From NCBI GenBank assembly GCA_001275005.1, contig JWZX01002231.1, forward strand, positions 1 to 17,435: a stretch of 17,435 nt of DNA, read 5' to 3'. Under the pieces are notes generated by a model. It was given only the letters and a program-made list of their open reading frames with translations, was not told the origin of the DNA and searched no databases. A program made the position numbers and the translations under genes. Source of the DNA: Chrysochromulina tobinii (taxonomy: Eukaryota > Haptophyta > Prymnesiales > Chrysochromulinaceae). Positions 7,978 through 15,956 of this stretch are shown piece after piece; position 1 is the first letter of the stretch, and every line of letters begins with the position of its first letter.

Positions 7978-8430
7978 TTAATTCTCGACGGGGCCCGCGA
8001 GGATGCCAATGATGGCAGCCAGGAGAGCCAGGCCGATCACGGGGATGGTGTAGCCGCCGAAGTCGCCGTTGGAGGTCGCGAGCAGGGTGCCCGCCGCCGC
8101 CAGGCCGGACATGAGCATGTCCGACTCCTCGAGCATCATGCCCGGGGCAGTCGCGCGAGCCATAGGCACCTTCTGCGCCGGCGCTGCAAGCACAGGCAAG
8201 AACAATGGATGAGGGATTGTGCTAGAGGCGGAGACATGGCCTGGTTTGGCACGCAGCTGCGCCGGCGAGCCGGTCGCGTCGCAATAAATACGGCGGCAGC
8301 TGGCGAAGCGTGTGATGCCGTTTGGGCTGTTGGCGGGGGCGCGGCGCGCACCACGCAGCGGCGTGCCAGTCTGCACGAATGCCGAGACCACGCAGAGCGC
8401 GCACGCAAAGAAGAAGAGAGTCTTCGACAT
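7978..8430 (-). CDS. Small plastid-targeted membrane protein (two exons)
   Basis: Two exons, 8430-8352 and 8183-7978, join to 94 residues. The first 17 residues are a signal peptide (SKTLFFFACALCVVSA) with predicted cleavage before Phe18, followed by a short basic transit-like stretch (VQTGTPLR and onward). The mature part begins near MMLEESDMLMSG and ends in one strong membrane helix (TIPVIGLALLAAIIGILAG) and a short charged tail. Size, leader and topology fit a low-molecular-weight thylakoid protein, such as a photosystem accessory subunit, but I do not recognise the family. The reading frame runs uninterrupted through the intron, so an unspliced form would give 150 residues. Splicing is preferred because of the pyrimidine-rich acceptor and because the intron translation looks non-proteinaceous. 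It is divergent from the EXS gene. Coordinates are confident, function is not. Confidence 0.78.
   Translation of the reverse strand: MSKTLFFFACALCVVSAFVQTGTPLRGARRAPANSPNGITRFASCRRIYCDATGSPAQLRAKPGHVSASSTIPHPLFLPVLAAPAQKVPMARATAPGMMLEESDMLMSGLAAAGTLLATSNGDFGGYTIPVIGLALLAAIIGILAGPVEN
8184..8351 (-). other. Spliceosomal intron, 168 nt, phase 1
   Basis: Minus-strand donor G|GTGCGC at 8352/8351 and acceptor TTCTTGCCTGTGCTTGCAG ending at 8184, a textbook pyrimidine tract. CTCAT, a plausible branch-point context, lies a few bases upstream of it. A second GT donor three bases earlier (C|GTGGTG) gives a 171-nt intron and one residue fewer. Either length is divisible by three and the intron has no in-frame stop. 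Confidence 0.75.
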
Positions 8431-8788
8431 CTGCGAGGGCGCGATGACAATAGAGACGGGTGAGCAGGTGCGCAGCCAGGCAGGCGGGCCGCCGAGAGCC
8501 GTCCTCACGATCCGGGCGAGGGCCGACGACGCTGCGCGGCATGAGAGCTAACATCTCGCGACCTGGATCAGATTTTTTGCAAAATGAAACACAAAACGCG
8601 GATTCAGCACGGATTTCGTGTGAAGGGTTTTTGTAGAATCGCAAGCCATACATGTAGCAGGATACAATTTAGAAAGTGTGAAGATGCGGGGGGCGGCGAG
8701 GCGATTCCGATACGTTTACGATTTACGATCCGATGGCACCTTCTCCTGATTCAAGACGCCGCCGCTCTGTCGCGCGCCGCGGTACCCA
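8431..8788. promoter_or_regulatory. Shared divergent upstream region (plastid protein / EXS protein)
   Basis: The two ATGs lie head to head, 358 bases apart, so both promoters must be in or near this segment. An AT-rich patch (8565-8600, with a run of T and CAAAATGAAACACAAAA) stands out against the GC-rich flanks and is the best place for core promoter function. No named motif is clear enough to call. Confidence 0.4.
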
Positions 8789-10123
8789 ATGAGCGACACG
8801 GAGTTGAGCGGCAAGCATGCCCTCTTCGAACCGTCGGCGCGGCCGGCCAATCTCGTGCCGCCCCTGGCCGTCATCGGCCTCGAGCTGCTCCTGCTCATGA
8901 TCTTCTCATACCAGACCGAGCTCGACCAGTCGGTGGAGAGCCTGCTCTCGAAGCTCTTCTGGCACAACGCGACGGTCCGCCCGCCGGTACTACTCGTGCT
9001 GATCGTCATCGGCTGGGGCGTCGTCGTGCGCGTCTCACGCACCTCGGGCCTCAACATCGACCACGTGCTTGGTGGCCGGTGCATGCCGCCAGCCAACACC
9101 TACTGTGCGGCGCTCTGGCTGCTATGCGTGGTACTTTTCGCGCACCTGGTGCACGTCGTGGCCTCGTCCACTCCAGGTCTCACCTGGAGGCCGTGGCTCA
9201 CCTGTAACGTCGCGCTGCACGCGGCACTCCTCGTGCTGGGCACGATGCCTGCACCCGTCTTCTTCGCTGAGTCGCGCTTCTCGCTGCTGCGCACGCTGCA
9301 CGAGTCGTTCCTCGCGCCGCTCGCGCCCGTGAACTTCTGGCACGTCATAGTCGCCGACTACCTCACCTCGCTCGCCAAGGCCTTTGCCGACCTGCAGTCG
9401 ACTGCATGCATCACGACGCACATCCTGTCAGAGCCTCGCGGTACTGGGTACACGCCGACGAGCGTACTGTGGGAGCAGTACAACGCGCACTGCGCGGACA
9501 CGTACGCGAACGCGCTGATGCTCGCGCTCCCCTTCTGGCTGCGGCTCATGCAGTGCCTTAAGGTATACTCCGTCACGCGAGAGAAGAAGAACCTGTGGAA
9601 CGCTCTTAAGTACTCCACGGCCTTCCCTCTCGTTGCCGCGGGCGCGCTGCGAAAGCACCGGCCGTCGCTGAAGCATGACCGGCTATTCATCCTGTGCGCG
9701 GTCGTGCAGTCGAGCTACTGTTACTTCTGGGACGTGCAGATGGACTGGGGCCTCTTCGTCGCCGATCGCACCGCGATGTGCGGCTATCGGCTGCGAGAGC
9801 CGCTGCTGGTGACGCGCAAGAGGTGGGTGTATGCGCTCATCTGCGTGTTCAACTTCGGGCTGCGCTTCATCTGGGCGCTCTCCGTGTTCAACGTAGTGCC
9901 CGGACGCGGGCGCGGCATGTTCCTCCTCGAGAGCGTCGAGATCCTACGCCGAACCGTCTGGGCGATCTTTAGGATCGAGTGGGAGGTCGTCGTGAAGGTG
10001 TACAACGCGAACTACGTCACGCTGCCCCTCAACAGCCCCGTGAGCGGCGACCTGGACTCAGACTCCCGGTCGAGCACAGACGAGACTCAGACCCTGACAG
10101 GCGGACACAAGGCCGAGGACTAG
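8789..10123 (+). CDS. EXS-domain membrane protein without SPX (ERD1/XPR1/PHO1 superfamily)
   Basis: Predicted 444 residues, multi-pass. EXS proteins include the phosphate exporters XPR1/PHO1 (SPX plus EXS) and the SPX-less Golgi protein Erd1, linked in yeast to phosphate recycling and retention of luminal proteins. Hydrophobic segments are seen at about 25-41, 66-82, 105-125, 139-160, 242-252, 274-285, 298-313, 346-367 and 383-395. EXS landmarks in order: DYLTSLAKAFADLQ (190-203), LPFWLRLMQCLKVY (247-260), WNALKYSTAFPLV (270-282), WDVQMDWGL (314-322), RFIWALS (359-365) and LLESVEILRRTVWAIFRIEWE (379-399). The C-terminal 35 residues are a polar Ser/acidic tail. There is no N-terminal SPX domain and no room for one after the divergent neighbour, so inositol-pyrophosphate control through SPX is not expected. 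Size and architecture favour an Erd1-like Golgi role. Family certain, substrate inferred. Confidence 0.93.
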   Translation: MSDTELSGKHALFEPSARPANLVPPLAVIGLELLLLMIFSYQTELDQSVESLLSKLFWHNATVRPPVLLVLIVIGWGVVVRVSRTSGLNIDHVLGGRCMPPANTYCAALWLLCVVLFAHLVHVVASSTPGLTWRPWLTCNVALHAALLVLGTMPAPVFFAESRFSLLRTLHESFLAPLAPVNFWHVIVADYLTSLAKAFADLQSTACITTHILSEPRGTGYTPTSVLWEQYNAHCADTYANALMLALPFWLRLMQCLKVYSVTREKKNLWNALKYSTAFPLVAAGALRKHRPSLKHDRLFILCAVVQSSYCYFWDVQMDWGLFVADRTAMCGYRLREPLLVTRKRWVYALICVFNFGLRFIWALSVFNVVPGRGRGMFLLESVEILRRTVWAIFRIEWEVVVKVYNANYVTLPLNSPVSGDLDSDSRSSTDETQTLTGGHKAED

Positions 10124-10732
10124 CTCAAGGGGGATGACGGCCGCGATGGCGACACGGGTCAGAGATGTCAGAGCGGCGGGCGATGTTGCGGGATGCGTGC
10201 GTCGCGTCGTCGAACCGGTGGAACGCGACGCCCGGACGCGTGTTCGCCTAGTCTTCGTCAGTTCTGGTCGGAGTCTGTCTATAGCTGATCCGCTAGGCGG
10301 GGCCCCGTGGGATACCGCCATAAGATGAAAAGATCCGGTCGGACCCGTCGGGCCCGTCGGGCCGTCGCCCCGTTCGGGGCGCGAGGCGAGGGCCAGGGCG
10401 GCCGCGCGACCCCGCCGCCCGCGGTGTGCTTCAAGAAACGGCCCGGGGACGACGCGACGCGACGTCGCAGCTGCGCGACGTCCGAGTCGTCACGCCTATC
10501 GTTTTGGAGCATTACAGATTTAACGGATTAACGCCGGGCGCTCAGCGCGGCCGTCTCGGGCCACGGCGGGCCGTCTCGGCGCGCGCCGTCGCCGTCGTCG
10601 CGACTCGCTCGCGGTCTCGGTACGGCCCGCCTGCGGCCGCACGTCACCTCCGGCTCCGGCGATCACGACACGCCGCGCTGTCGGGCCCGCGGGAATCGTC
10701 GTCGCCATTGTGCTCTACTTCATCTGAACCAC
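10124..10732. other. GC-rich convergent intergenic region
   Basis: It lies between the stops of the EXS gene and the coiled-coil gene, so it should hold two 3' ends. It contains tandem CCCGTCGGG units (10344-10362), a CGCCCC-GTTC-GGGGCG mini-hairpin (10366-10381) and a direct repeat GGCCGTCTCGG (near 10549 and 10569). A short AT-rich island, GATTTAACGGATTAA, lies at 10517-10531. No coding feature is supported. Confidence 0.5.
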
Positions 10733-12262
10733 TTATCCCTCATCATCGCCGTGCCCTTCTTCCTCCTCCTCCTCCTCCTCCCCGTCGTCATCGTGGCGCT
10801 CATCACCACTCTCCTCGATGGCTTCAGCGAGGATTTGGAAGGGGTCCGCCAGGCGAGGGAAACCTTTGGGGGTTTTGTGGCCTAGTACGTGCACTGTATC
10901 GAGCGCTGGCGGCGGTCGATCGTCCGGCCGCGGCGAATAGCGGCCGCGGTTGAGCAGCACCTTGGCCCTCACCTTTGCCCACAGCCGGTTGCCTACAGAC
11001 GAGACGCGCTTCACCGGCTGCGGCTGCGGCCGCGCCACCGTTGTTGCATCGGGCATAGGTGTTGGTGCCGGTGGGCCATCGAGGCCCGGGTCAGAGACCT
11101 GAGTCAGCGGATCTGGGCGTCTGCTGAGCAGTAGCCGCGGCGTGAGTACCTGAAGCCACTTGCTCGACAGCTTGAACTTCGGATGAGCAGAATCTGCGAG
11201 CAGCTGCCCCTTGCTGTTGATGCGCGACAGCAAAGATTTGGTGCCGATTCTCTGGATCTTGGGTAGCGCGCGCCCCGCTGCTGACTTGTCGTGGCCGGTG
11301 CCCTTGCCCCACCACGGAGGGATCTCATAAAGCTCGGAGTGCGCATCCATCGAGATCTCGTGCACGACGAAGCTCTCACCTGTGGGCATAAAATACCAGG
11401 TGCCCTCGTCTTGCAGCGCCTCCTTGAGATCATGGAGGTCCTCCTCCTCCTCCTCTCCCACGTTCGTTACTACGGCTAGCCGCTGCTCGTAATGGCGGCA
11501 GCGCACTCGCAGCTCGTCTAGCTGACTTGCCATCGCGTCGAGCTGCGTGTGTGCGCTCCGCAAGGCGTCGCGCAGCTGGCGCTCGGCGGCCGTCGTCGGC
11601 CCGCTCGTGGACTCGCCGCACGTCTGGATGCGCGGCCGCCGCGCCCGGCGGCAGGCGCTCATCAGCCGCTGCCGCAGGTCGCTACTCAAGGCGGTATCAG
11701 CTAGCCGAGCGGCGGCGTCGGCTCGGGCAACGTTAACTTCGTGCTGCGCAGCCGCTTGCAAGGACGGAATGAGCTCCTGCAGTCGGCTGAGAAGAGCCTC
11801 GTCACGATGAAGCATCTCCTCCTCAGATGCAACTGCGGCGCACGCAGCCTCAAAGACACGGATGCCAGAAGCGTCATCCTCAGGAATGCTCTCGGCCAGC
11901 GAAAACTGGCTTGAGCTGCCTTTCTCCGTCCTCCCAGCAGCTCCGGAAAAGCCAGCGAAGCTGGAGCTGGAGGCGTCTGAACGGTCTGTACTCGTTCCTT
12001 CTTCTTTCTTGGCTTTCTTGCTCCCTTCCTTCTTCTTTCTTGCCTTTTGCGCAGCAGCAACCTTGACCGCAGCAAACTTGTCACCACCTGTGGGCATGAC
12101 GACTTCGGTCGCCGGTGCACACGCCTCTTCGCCTTCCTCCCGACGGCCTCGCCTTTCGTCTGCTGATCTCGCTGCGTTCGTGCACTGCTTTCGCACAATC
12201 AAGTTTGGCAAAAAGTTTGGCCGCGGGCACGTTTCGTTAAACTGCCCCTCGTCGGCACGCAT
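10733..12262 (-). CDS. Unrecognised coiled-coil protein with Lys-rich and poly-Glu segments
   Basis: I do not recognise this family. From the first in-frame ATG (12262) it is 509 residues. Visible: a Lys-rich basic stretch (about 67-90), a Ser-rich linker, a helical segment with heptads near 145-200, a clearer coiled coil at about 224-265 (LRDALRSAHTQLDAMASQ and onward) followed by EEEEED, a compact Trp/Tyr-containing block (289-320: GTWYFMPTGESF through YEIPPWWGKG) that looks like the most conserved, folded part, a Pro-rich segment, and a C-terminal run of Asp/Glu. No membrane helix or signal peptide. The frame stays open another 195 nt upstream to a TGA at 12458-12460 without an ATG, and that extension reads plausibly (SEYSDYQYF just before the Met), so a spliced upstream start is possible: an ATG-CAG-CGA|GTGAGT donor at 12512-12498 is in phase with a CAG acceptor at 12377. 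The gene is real on length and composition; start uncertain. Confidence 0.7.
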   Translation of the reverse strand: MRADEGQFNETCPRPNFLPNLIVRKQCTNAARSADERRGRREEGEEACAPATEVVMPTGGDKFAAVKVAAAQKARKKKEGSKKAKKEEGTSTDRSDASSSSFAGFSGAAGRTEKGSSSQFSLAESIPEDDASGIRVFEAACAAVASEEEMLHRDEALLSRLQELIPSLQAAAQHEVNVARADAAARLADTALSSDLRQRLMSACRRARRPRIQTCGESTSGPTTAAERQLRDALRSAHTQLDAMASQLDELRVRCRHYEQRLAVVTNVGEEEEEDLHDLKEALQDEGTWYFMPTGESFVVHEISMDAHSELYEIPPWWGKGTGHDKSAAGRALPKIQRIGTKSLLSRINSKGQLLADSAHPKFKLSSKWLQVLTPRLLLSRRPDPLTQVSDPGLDGPPAPTPMPDATTVARPQPQPVKRVSSVGNRLWAKVRAKVLLNRGRYSPRPDDRPPPALDTVHVLGHKTPKGFPRLADPFQILAEAIEESGDERHDDDGEEEEEEEEGHGDDEG

Positions 12263-13259
12263 GAAGTACTGATAATCTGAGTACTCGCTACCGGGGGGCG
12301 GCGGGCGCGGGGCTACTCGGGTCTGTTTCTCCCAGCGTACAGGGTGATCCTTGCCGCTCGGGCTCGCTGGAGCTGCCTGGACCCTGGACGCTGCCCCCGA
12401 TGCTGCTCTGGGCGCGTGGGCGGGATTGTATGTTGACTTTTGTGATCCGATCGTCAATCATCGCACATCGGCAAAATGTATGCCTTGATTGCGTTGGACT
12501 CACTCGCTGCATACATGTCCAACCGTGTCGCCGTGTCGCCCGCGGGCGCGGCGCACCCCTGTCGGTACTCGCGCCGGCTGGCGAACTAAAAAGACCACCG
12601 CACCTTCCCCGCACACGAACGCAGCAAGGGCATTGTTGCCGGCGGCAAGGTGCTGGATTTTTGCAGCGGCTCTCGAGTGGCCGCTACAATTGGGCCCCCG
12701 CTAAGAACAAAGAAAAACAAATAACAGCTCAAGGCTCTCCACAGCCTCGCGGGGCCGGTAAGGCATATTACCATACCTTTTACCATACCTCGAGACCTCG
12801 AGACACCACACGCATCGTGTGGTGCACACAGCACTGTGACAGTCACACAGACTGGGGTACGTATGACGATATACAACATGCTCGCGCGTAGACAACTGCA
12901 CTTCAGACGTCGACCCTCCCTATGGGCTCCAACAGAGTCGACGCGCCAGGTCGCACGTGCACAAATCACAGCGTAGACTCCATTCCCAGATCTGTATCGA
13001 GCTCTATCCCCATCTCTCTCTCTCTCCGCCGAGCAATGAAGCCGTGAAGCAATGAAGCCGTGGTCGGGTGGTCATCACAACGAACCAATTAACGAACCCT
13101 TCGGCTCAGCCGCTCGATCCTCGCGACCACAACCATCGGGGATAGGTGGGACCGGGCGCCGCACCGGGCGCCCAAACCCCGGTGCGCCACCTCCCCAGGT
13201 GTGGCCTCACGGCGCCTGTTGCAACCGCCGCTCACGGCGCACCTCGCCTCTACCCATCT
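12263..13259. other. Intergenic region upstream of the coiled-coil gene
   Basis: The first 195 bases (12263-12457) may be coding extension of the coiled-coil gene. The rest holds short repeats: TTACCATACCT twice (12768-12790), CTCGAGAC twice (12789-12804), a 9-bp inverted repeat (12804-12824), a CT-rich tract (about 13003-13027) and a duplicated AGCAATGAAGCCGTG (13033-13061). The part near 13060-13259 is GC-rich 3' flank of the F-box gene. No other gene is supported. Confidence 0.5.
12804..12824. repeat. Perfect 9-bp inverted repeat with a 3-nt loop
   Basis: CACCACACG-CAT-CGTGTGGTG, directly abutting two tandem CTCGAGAC units. It lies about 540-560 bases upstream of the first in-frame ATG of the coiled-coil gene, so it could be a dimeric factor site or just a small palindrome. 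Confidence 0.7.
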
Positions 13260-14294
13260 CTACTGCGAGACGGCATGGGAGGTACGAGCGGGCGGTGCCC
13301 GCGGCACGCACGAGAAGCGCGAGAGCGAGTGGCCGCTCTTGGCGGGCGGCGCCGGCACCGAGGAGTACTCGAGACCATACCGATGCGCGAGGGCGGCCTC
13401 AGTTTGGACTCGTTGGGCCGTCGGCATGTGGCACGAGAAGAGACGAAGCTCTGCGATCGAGCCCGTGAGAAAGAAGACGCCGTTGTGGTCGCACCCGATT
13501 GAGAGCCCATCAAGCGAGTTGGGGCCAGCTGTCTTGCCGCTCGCCTCACAATAGCCGTCGACGAAGATCTCCGACTTCTTGTTGTCGAAGATGGCCGTGT
13601 AGATGTGCCAATCGCCCGTGCCGCGCGTGCTGCCGCGGAGCGACTGCTTGGGCGCCGAGTCTTCGCCAGAGGCCGACATGCAAATTTCGGGCGAGGGATG
13701 CCATCCAGATGGGTAGCCGTGGCAGAGCTCGAAGCGCCCTGACTGCGGCCCGAGCGAATCGACGATCGTCGTATCGCCACGCGCACGTGCGACCACCATC
13801 AAGGTGACGGGCTGTGGCAGTGGCTGGCTAAAGGGGCGTGTCTTGAGGACGGACGCGCCGTCAAACTCAAAGGCCGCGTGGCCGTTGACCGAGTCCGGGC
13901 GCAGTACGGGCATGCGTTGGCCGTTCAGCGCGCGGTTGCTGTTGCCGCTCATATCCTTAGCGCACTTGACAAGCTTGAGTTCCCCCTGCTTTACGACAAC
14001 ACACTGCTCTTCCGTCGCCTGCAGCCACATCACATTGGCGATCTGGAAGGCCTCCCACTCTCGAAGCTGGTGAATCCATGACCCACGCTCGCAGTGCCGC
14101 AGCAGCGAGCACTGCATCCTCTGTACCAGTAGAACCAGCGAGCGGTATGCAGCAAGCTGCGAAGGCGAACGCAAAGCGCGGCACACTCCCGAGATGGTCG
14201 CAAGGTCACGGGCTCGGAAGTTGCTGAAGATGCATTCGAGGATGAGGCCGTCCAGGTAGATCTCGGAACCGGTTTTCGGAAGGTGCAGCTGCAT
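13260..14294 (-). CDS. F-box protein with a LamG/concanavalin A-like domain
   Basis: Predicted 344 residues. Residues about 12-50 read as an F-box (YLDGLILECIFSNF, RARDLATISGVCRALR), the motif that docks substrate receptors onto SKP1 in SCF ubiquitin ligases. A helical linker (50-115) containing HQLREWEAFQ follows. Residues about 135-320 resemble the LamG_3/concanavalin A-like jelly-roll: AAFEFDGASVL, VTLMVVARARG, a central GRFELCHGYP, GDWHIYTAIFDNKKSEIFVDG, LSIGCDHN, GSIAELRLFSCHMP and the closing helix EAALAHRYGL. In known F-box proteins the C-terminal domain picks the target, so the LamG part would do so here, perhaps binding a peptide or a glycan. There is no signal peptide, so the LamG domain is intracellular. 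The C-terminus is a Pro/Ser tail. The ATG at 14294 puts the F-box at the N-terminus and is preferred. Domains assigned by eye; the F-box is weaker than the LamG. Confidence 0.82.
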   Translation of the reverse strand: MQLHLPKTGSEIYLDGLILECIFSNFRARDLATISGVCRALRSPSQLAAYRSLVLLVQRMQCSLLRHCERGSWIHQLREWEAFQIANVMWLQATEEQCVVVKQGELKLVKCAKDMSGNSNRALNGQRMPVLRPDSVNGHAAFEFDGASVLKTRPFSQPLPQPVTLMVVARARGDTTIVDSLGPQSGRFELCHGYPSGWHPSPEICMSASGEDSAPKQSLRGSTRGTGDWHIYTAIFDNKKSEIFVDGYCEASGKTAGPNSLDGLSIGCDHNGVFFLTGSIAELRLFSCHMPTAQRVQTEAALAHRYGLEYSSVPAPPAKSGHSLSRFSCVPRAPPARTSHAVSQ

Positions 14295-14603
14295 GTTCGC
14301 CGAACACCACGGAAGTCGCGATCTTGGCGCGAGACCGCGACCCGTCCGAGTGCTCTCTTCTCTCCTCCTCTCGCTCGCCGAGTTTCCCCCTTTTTGGCAA
14401 TGAAAGGTGTGTGCGCTGTGATTAAAGCTAGCAATTGACGTGACGCGGCGTCAATTTTGGACACGAAATTCGTCGAAGCGCTCGCCCCCCCGCTCAGCAA
14501 ATCCGCCCGTGCCTCATCAAAGCTCGACACTTTCTTTCCGTCTTTATTCCCAGCGACTTGGCCGTTGTCTAGACCGTAGGCGTTAAGGCGTAGGAAGTGA
14601 TGA

Positions 14604-14658
14604 TAGGTCATGGGATTCGAGCATAGGATATTAGGTCATTTAGGTCGTCATAGGTGTA
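14604..14658. repeat. TAGGTCAT repeat cluster
   Basis: TAGGTCAT occurs at 14604-14611 and 14632-14639, with TAGGTCG at 14641 and TAGGTGT at 14651, a run of short direct repeats with irregular spacing. It sits in a locally AT-richer patch about 310-365 bases upstream of the F-box/LamG start. Confidence 0.6.
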
Positions 14659-14816
14659 GACTGTACAGGTGCCCGTACATACTACGTAGGTGGTACTACT
14701 AGTACATGCCCTTGGTACATGCGGTGCACCGGTGCTTTTGGTAGCCGCCGGCGCCTGGCCGTGGCCCCGACTCAGTCTCAGACAACTTTCTATGCCCAAG
14801 ACCCGTGGCTCTCACT

Positions 14817-14866
14817 GCCGTGGGCACTGCTGAAACTCGGGGGAGAGTTTCTGCAGTGCCCACGGC
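14817..14866. repeat. Near-perfect 22-bp inverted repeat with a 6-nt loop
   Basis: Left arm 14817-14838 and right arm 14845-14866 are reverse complements at 21 of 22 positions. The single mismatch is T-T at 14831/14852, and the loop is GGGGGA. Either strand, if transcribed, would fold into a very stable hairpin. It is not part of any gene I can support. Candidates are a small-RNA precursor, a decayed inverted-repeat element or a cruciform-forming site. Confidence 0.9.
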
Positions 14867-15430
14867 CCTTGTTGCTCGCGCTGTCCCAAGCGCGCGCTGC
14901 CGGCCTGCAGGGCTGCAGCCTTCCTTTCATCCTCGCTCTAATCGAAGCCCTCCCTGCGGCCGTGGCCGCGTAGCCGCGTCGACGCAACGGTCCTACGTTG
15001 GCCGCCGGCCGGGCCCGCGGCGGCCGCGGAGCGCGGTCCGAAGGGCCTGCGCGCGCGCTGCGGCCTCGGGCCGCTGTGGTGCCTGTGGGGAGTGGGTCTC
15101 TCTAGGAGGGAGGGCCCGGTGACTGAGACTCGTTCCGAAAGCTTAGATGACGCGGGGGGAAATACCGTACGTGTAAACAAACGTACTAGCCGTTATCTGC
15201 GCGTTTTGACCGAACTTTTTCAACTAGTAACATGCGCACGTATCAGCTATCACCGAAGGTTACAGCTTACACTGCGCCTGTGCAGCTGCGCCGTACCACT
15301 GAGCAGGCGACGAGCCTCTACGACCGCGAGCATTCTGAGCGGCCACAGCCGAGTCTGCTGAACGGTGCGCGCGCGACAGAGAGAAGATGCCAGACCATGT
15401 ATAATCTGCGGAATCGCCACGTTGCGAGGC

Positions 15431-15757
15431 TTAGCGAGGCAAGCGGGGATTGACACTGCCCAGCATCATATCGATCTCCTCGCGAGAGTAGACAGGCTTC
15501 GTTCGGTTCGTCCATTGCTGGTTTTTCAGCTGCTCGAGCTGGGCAGCTGTCGTCACAACGCCGTCGCGCGGGTCGAAGAGCGGAAGCGTCGCGACCGCAG
15601 TCAGCGCGCTGCGCCCCGATACATACATCGGCGACAGTGGGAACATCGCTAGCCGCCGCTCCTTCGCAGAGCCGCTGATGCCCTGCGCGAGCGAGGTTGT
15701 CATACCACCGTTGCCTGTGTGCGACTGCAAGAATGATGGCTGGCCGTAGTAGTCCAT
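15431..15757 (-). CDS. Small hypothetical protein, 108 residues
   Basis: I do not recognise it. From the ATG at 15757 it is 108 residues, starting MDYYGQPSF. Composition is balanced with no low-complexity runs and no membrane helix or signal peptide. The middle has a PLSPMYVSGRSALTAVATL stretch that may pack as a small core. The C-terminal third is polar and probably helical (AAQLEQLKNQQW, then YSREEIDMMLGS). The frame remains open upstream to 15896 but has no earlier ATG, so this start is used. It lies head to head with the JmjC-like gene, 199 bases apart. Support rests on protein-like composition and the paired promoter arrangement; it could instead be the last exon of a longer gene. Confidence 0.6.
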   Translation of the reverse strand: MDYYGQPSFLQSHTGNGGMTTSLAQGISGSAKERRLAMFPLSPMYVSGRSALTAVATLPLFDPRDGVVTTAAQLEQLKNQQWTNRTKPVYSREEIDMMLGSVNPRLPR

Positions 15758-15956
15758 CGTGGACGCTCGGAACCGATCGAGCGAGAGGGTGTGGCTTGGA
15801 CCGCCGAAGTAACGATCACACAAAGGGGTGTGAAGATGGTTTCTGGTAAAATTTAAGGACCGGCAATCGTTCGGTGCGAGACGGAGCTGCAGTCACTTTT
15901 CCATCCTAGCGAGGTCTCGACGTGGCCACAAGCATCTGACGTGTGTATTGCGTGCG
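15758..15956. promoter_or_regulatory. Short divergent promoter region
   Basis: Only 199 bases separate the ATGs of the minus-strand small orphan and the plus-strand JmjC-like gene, so they probably share a bidirectional promoter and may be co-expressed. An AT-richer stretch, GGTAAAATTTAAGG at 15845-15858, is the likeliest core element. No named motif is evident. Confidence 0.45.

Larger units (their letters stand above)
14295..15430. other. Long intergenic region with repeats and a strong hairpin
   Basis: It contains the F-box gene promoter (14295-14450), a low-GC patch of repeated TAGGTCAT (14604, 14632; variants at 14641 and 14651) and GTACAT units (14600-14720), the 22-bp hairpin at 14817-14866, and a CG-rich stretch (14985-15080). 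A plus-strand frame 14719-14973 (84 residues, Ala/Leu-rich) contains the hairpin but shows no domain. No gene can be supported. Confidence 0.5.

Noticed and set aside
12586-12969. 127-residue minus-strand frame with a hydrophobic stretch
   Set aside because: No ATG at its start, and it lies across repeats and palindromes upstream of the coiled-coil gene. The hydrophobic run is short and isolated.
14719-14973. 84-residue plus-strand frame, Ala/Leu-rich, spanning the hairpin
   Set aside because: No recognisable domain or signal peptide, and the hydrophobic composition follows from CTG/GCC-rich DNA. The hairpin is a stronger explanation for the structure seen there.
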